A stretch of 17,569 nucleotides of DNA, taken from positions 1 through 17,569 of the forward strand of contig URFM01000066.1 in NCBI GenBank assembly GCA_900547035.1. The letters run 5' to 3'. Both the position numbers and the translations under genes were made by a program. The DNA comes from an uncultured Clostridium sp. (GTDB lineage: Bacteria; Bacillota; Clostridia; Lachnospirales; Lachnospiraceae). Shown here in pieces: positions 15,169-17,569 of this stretch (positions are counted from its first letter, which is position 1; the number at the start of each line of letters is the position of its first letter). The notes beneath the pieces are model-generated. The model made no database searches and was not told where the DNA came from. It was given only the letters and a program-made list of their open reading frames with translations.

Positions 15169-15623
15169 ATGTTTAAAAGAAAAATCTACGACAAGCTGCT
15201 TCAGTGGAAAACAGAATAGGAAGGAAGAACCGCAGTATTGATCGAAGGCGCAAGGCGTGTCGGCAAATTATGACTATATTGCAACCGGCTCTTTCATTTC
15301 GATTCGAAAAAATGTAAAGGACATCCTGATTCCCAGCGAAGAACGTTACCACTTTAATATTTAAAGACAGGGATTTCACTGAAAATGTGATATATGAAAA
15401 GCTGCTGAACGATAAACTAGGTGTTAATTTGGGTTATCTCTATGAGAATGTAGTCGCCCAGATGCTGACTGCAAAGGGCGACCAGTTATTTTATTATACT
15501 TCTCTCAATCCATCAACCAGGAGAAACTATGATATTGATTTTCTTTTATCCAGAAAAAACAAAATATGTCCCATTGAAGTCAAACCTTCCGGATACCGAA
15601 CCCACGCTTCCTTGGACTGGTTT
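15169..15623 (+). pseudogene. Decayed AAA_14/DUF4143 ATPase
   Basis: Three pieces of one ATPase family lie in three successive reading frames. Piece one (15169-15267) reads MFKRKIYDKLLQWKTE, an in-frame TAG, then EGRTAVLIEGARRVGK, which is the Walker A loop broken right after its lysine. Piece two (15269-15361) reads YDYIATGSFISIRKNVKDIL and ends at a stop. Piece three (15360-15623) reads FKDRDFTENVIYEKLLNDKL through IDFLLSRKNKICPIEVK and stops matching at about THASLDWF. Only about 150 codons remain, where intact family members are about 400 or more, so two large internal deletions and a C-terminal truncation occurred. The stretch is clearly AT-richer than its neighbours, consistent with acquired DNA. 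A start codon and good ribosome binding site survive, but no working product is possible. Confidence 0.85.
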
Positions 15624-15637
15624 CCTTCCTCTGATCT

Positions 15638-16930
15638 CTACCTTCCGGCCGATTTATGCTCCAAAATCTCCACAATCGTCTTCTCCGTCCCCACCATGCC
15701 GGGAGAGGCAATCTGCCCCATGTTGCGCATGGTTTCCTCCGGCGTGGGGCCGTTGATGCCGTGAACCGGGTAAATGTAGACATTCTTCATGGCCATGGCA
15801 GCCGACCGGTAGGCGGCGTCCACTGCCACCACGCCCTTCATGGCGCAGCCCTGGTTGCCTCCATCGCAGATCATTCCCGTGATGCTGCTGGCCATGTTGT
15901 CTATGGTACGGCTCATGTCTTCCGTGCTCCCTCCCCTCAGAAGCACCAGGCCGCAGGCCATTCCGGTACCGGCGGCAATGGCGCAGCCGCAGAAGGCCGA
16001 CAGCTTGCCGGAGTATTCCTTAATATACATGCAGACCAGATCGCTCAAAGCGGCCGCCCGCAGGAGGCTTTCCTCCGAATATCCATTTACTTTGTAAGCC
16101 GCGTAAAGGGGCATGGTGGCGATGATGCCGTGGGCCCCGGAGCCGGTGATGCTCATGGCCGGTTCCGGAAGTCCCAAGACTCTGGCCTCAATCGCAGCGT
16201 TGCAGAGCAGGGATGCCGTCTTCTGTTCATCGTCAGAAATCAGAAGGCCTCCATTCTCCGCCAGAAGATAAGGCCCGTAGGCAGTTTTGGGACTGTCCAG
16301 CCCAGCCTTGCAGAGGGCAAGGTTCATCTCAAAAGCCTGCCGGATAAAGAGCAGCTCCTCCACCGGCACCGTCCTGGCATAGGTGTGGAGCTGTTCCAGG
16401 GTATACCGGTGGATGAGCGGAGTCCCGTTCTCCTCTCCTCCATCTCCCTCGCCGGACTGGCTCTGTTTTTCATAGACCGTCTGCCCGTTTTCCGTAATCC
16501 GCACAATATTGGTGTGGGCATCCTGAATCAGGACAGCGGCCTCCCCTTCTTCGGCCGCCACCGTGGCTTCAATGAAAATTCTGCTGTCAATCCCGGCCAT
16601 TTCCACCTTGATTTTTCCGTTTTCTACCAAAGCCTCCGCCTGTCTGGCCTGCTCCGGCGTGATGCCTTCCAGACATTCCAGGCCCTTATCCGGATCCGCG
16701 CCCACCGCTCCCAGAGCCGCGGCATGGACATTTCCCACTTTATCGCTTCCGGGAATCCCGCAGGTAAAGGCATTTTTATACATGCCGCTGTTCAGACGCA
16801 GTTTTACGCCAAGTATCTCTCCCTTTGTATGTTTTTTGGCAGAAGCCACCGCAAAGGCAATGGCTCCCGGCTCCGTAACCCCCAGAGCCGGCTTCATATC
16901 CTGCCGGATCAGTTCTGTCAGTTCGTGCAT
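15638..16930 (-). CDS. cyuA: L-cysteine desulfidase, UPF0597/CyuA family
   Basis: This is a 430-residue cytoplasmic enzyme of the UPF0597 family, which is built on the serine-dehydratase alpha-chain fold. Characterised members break L-cysteine into pyruvate, ammonia and sulfide using an oxygen-sensitive iron-sulfur cluster. Visible landmarks are ALGVTEPGAIAFA at the start, NSGMYKNAFTCGIPGSD (Cys57), SITGSGAHGIIATMP, and a cysteine-rich C-terminal part with SAFCGCAIAAGTG (Cys314, Cys316), MICDGGNQGCAMK (Cys355, Cys362). The ATG ending at 16930 was chosen because it begins the conserved sequence and has AAAGGAG eight bases upstream; an in-frame Met 12 codons earlier lies in the leader. The gene follows a glutaredoxin-like gene and a symporter gene on the same strand. 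A broader serine/threonine deaminase role is possible. Confidence 0.85.
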   Translation of the reverse strand: MHELTELIRQDMKPALGVTEPGAIAFAVASAKKHTKGEILGVKLRLNSGMYKNAFTCGIPGSDKVGNVHAAALGAVGADPDKGLECLEGITPEQARQAEALVENGKIKVEMAGIDSRIFIEATVAAEEGEAAVLIQDAHTNIVRITENGQTVYEKQSQSGEGDGGEENGTPLIHRYTLEQLHTYARTVPVEELLFIRQAFEMNLALCKAGLDSPKTAYGPYLLAENGGLLISDDEQKTASLLCNAAIEARVLGLPEPAMSITGSGAHGIIATMPLYAAYKVNGYSEESLLRAAALSDLVCMYIKEYSGKLSAFCGCAIAAGTGMACGLVLLRGGSTEDMSRTIDNMASSITGMICDGGNQGCAMKGVVAVDAAYRSAAMAMKNVYIYPVHGINGPTPEETMRNMGQIASPGMVGTEKTIVEILEHKSAGR

Positions 16931-16965
16931 TTTCTTTTCTCCTTTCCTCTCCCTTGTCTGTTCCA

Positions 16966-16994
16966 AACGTACCAGGCTTTTTAAAGCTCGTCAA
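16966..16994 (-). promoter_or_regulatory. Candidate promoter for cyuA with palindrome in its spacer
   Basis: TTGACG (16989-16994) and TACGTT (16966-16971) are 17 bases apart on the minus strand, about 35 bases before the cyuA ATG. The spacer holds the palindrome GCTTTAAAAAGC, a possible repressor site. This would let cyuA be expressed apart from the upstream genes. Confidence 0.5.
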
Positions 16995-17007
16995 GTACTC
17001 ATAACAA

Positions 17008-17042
17008 TATCCCCTGGCGCCGCATCGGTTGGCCGGGGGATA
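17008..17042 (-). terminator. Possible weak terminator or attenuator between the glutaredoxin-like gene and cyuA
   Basis: TATCCCC and GGGGATA pair perfectly (7 bp), extended past one mismatch by GGC/GCC, enclosing a GC-rich loop, 26 bases after the glutaredoxin-like stop. The following minus-strand bases TTGTTATG are only a poor T-tract, so termination would be partial at best; an mRNA-processing hairpin is equally possible. Confidence 0.4.
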
Positions 17043-17068
17043 CTGAACACAGGAAGTATGCAGTTGGC

Positions 17069-17320
17069 TTATTTCAGTACATCCTTCAGTTCCAGGGTCA
17101 TGGTCCCGTCCTCTTTCACAAAACAGGGGATTCCCAGACGCCAGGTGCCGCGAACCTCCTCATAGAGAGGGCTGCTCTCGCGGATCTGCAGGTAATCCTG
17201 CAGTGCCCCGTGGCAGGAAAGGATATCTTTAAAATCAATCTCAGCGCCCGCGCCGGACAGCTGGTTGAGGGCGTAAAGGGTATCGGGACAGAGATGGCTT
17301 CCAATTACTGTTAGTTTCAT
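17069..17320 (-). CDS. Small glutaredoxin-like protein with CPDT active site
   Basis: This 83-residue protein has the thioredoxin-fold pattern of the glutaredoxin family: an initial strand MKLTVIGSHL, then Cys11-Pro-Asp-Thr14 at the start of the first helix, and a cis-proline motif GIPCF (Pro65) before the last strands. Only the first active-site cysteine is kept (CxxT), so it would work by a monothiol mechanism, in glutathionylation-type chemistry or metal handling, rather than as a dithiol reductase. Cys36 and Cys66 are additional thiols. The ATG ending at 17320 begins the conserved strand; AAGGAG lies eleven bases upstream, and an in-frame upstream ATG overlaps that site. It lies between a symporter gene and cyuA, suggesting a job in thiol metabolism. 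Confidence 0.75.
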   Translation of the reverse strand: MKLTVIGSHLCPDTLYALNQLSGAGAEIDFKDILSCHGALQDYLQIRESSPLYEEVRGTWRLGIPCFVKEDGTMTLELKDVLK

Positions 17321-17398
17321 TGTTTCACTTGCTCCTTTCATATCATTTCGCAATCATGCGTCTTGTTCAGTTCCGGCCGCAGCTTATCAGGCCTGCGC

Positions 17399-17569
17399 CT
17401 ATTTTTTGGCGGCTGTCGCCTTTGCCAGCCAGTCCTTGCCCTCTACCAGACGGGTAACAATCATCGAGGCGATAGTGTCTCCGGAGGAATTCAGGCAGGT
17501 AGCGGCGGGGTCAAAGATAAAGCCCAGGGTAGCAATGATGGGGAACGCCTCCGCGGGGAAGTTGAACAT
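17399..17569 (-). CDS. Dicarboxylate/amino acid:cation symporter (C-terminal part; runs off the right edge)
   Basis: These are the last 56 codons of a membrane carrier of the DAACS (SDF) family, the group that includes glutamate, aspartate, serine/threonine and cystine symporters. The piece reads PAEAFPIIATLGFIFDPAATCLN, then SSGDTIASMIVTRLVEGKDWLAK. This matches the family's final segment, where a GD(T/N)-x-x-A(S/A)-x-IV-x-RL motif follows the last half-helix hairpin. The stop codon is TAG at 17399-17401. It lies 78 bases upstream of the glutaredoxin-like gene on the same strand, so the three genes may form one transcript. Given cyuA next door, a cystine, serine or similar amino-acid substrate is plausible, but this fragment does not show it. 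Confidence 0.8.
   Translation of the reverse strand: MFNFPAEAFPIIATLGFIFDPAATCLNSSGDTIASMIVTRLVEGKDWLAKATAAKK

Noticed and set aside
15580..15783. Short minus-strand open frame overlapping the cyuA 3' end and relic
   Set aside because: It overlaps cyuA in another frame and is Arg/Pro-rich with no family resemblance.
15656..16984. A 442-codon open frame on the plus strand opposite cyuA
   Set aside because: It mirrors the cyuA gene in a GC-rich stretch, has no ribosome binding site or recognisable domain, and its residues (His/Gly/Arg rich) look like an antisense shadow.

Overview
The window looks like ordinary chromosome of an anaerobic Bacillota bacterium of class Clostridia, most likely family Lachnospiraceae. 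This rests on several things: strong AGGAGG-type ribosome binding sites, a glycine riboswitch in front of an AGCS symporter, a UPF0597/CyuA cysteine desulfidase beside a small glutaredoxin-like protein, and a DUF4143-type ATPase relic of a kind common in that family. No plasmid, phage or transposon hallmark genes, tRNA, rRNA or CRISPR array were seen. Nearly all genes are on the minus strand; the exceptions are one thioesterase and the ATPase relic. The genus assignment is not secure.

Layout from left to right. (1) 1-1655: the 5' part of an isocitrate/isopropylmalate dehydrogenase-family gene, preceded by a LysR-type regulator that unusually carries two winged-helix domains in tandem. The gap between them has a promoter with direct repeats placed like LysR recognition and activation sites. 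(2) 1894-3545: an Na+:alanine/glycine symporter under a single-aptamer glycine riboswitch with an intrinsic terminator and a good promoter. (3) 3548-9396: a complete peptide ABC importer operon in the order substrate-binding lipoprotein, two permeases, two ATPases (dppABCDF-like). It has a structured 5' leader and two strong hairpins between the binding-protein gene and the first permease gene. (4) 9484-12297: recQ, probably co-transcribed with an upstream DUF1848 gene. (5) 12378-15035: a hotdog-fold thioesterase on the plus strand, convergent with topB (DNA topoisomerase III). The thioesterase and DUF1848 genes diverge from promoters that appear to share one symmetric -10 element. (6) 15169-15623: an AT-rich, three-frame remnant of an AAA_14/DUF4143 ATPase with two internal deletions. 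(7) 15638-17569: cyuA-like cysteine desulfidase, a small CxxT glutaredoxin-like protein and the C-terminus of a dicarboxylate/amino-acid:cation symporter, probably a thiol or amino-acid utilisation group.

Taken together the window is rich in amino-acid and peptide uptake and catabolism (peptide importer, glycine/alanine symporter, cysteine desulfidase, second symporter), with a RecQ-TopoIII-DUF1848 DNA-maintenance neighbourhood between these groups. I see no clear new multi-gene defence or mobile system. The most unusual items are the double-HTH LysR protein, the DUF1848-recQ pairing, the symmetric divergent promoter, and the leader and intergenic RNA structures of the peptide operon. All functional statements come from reading the sequence and recalling family features; no database search was run.
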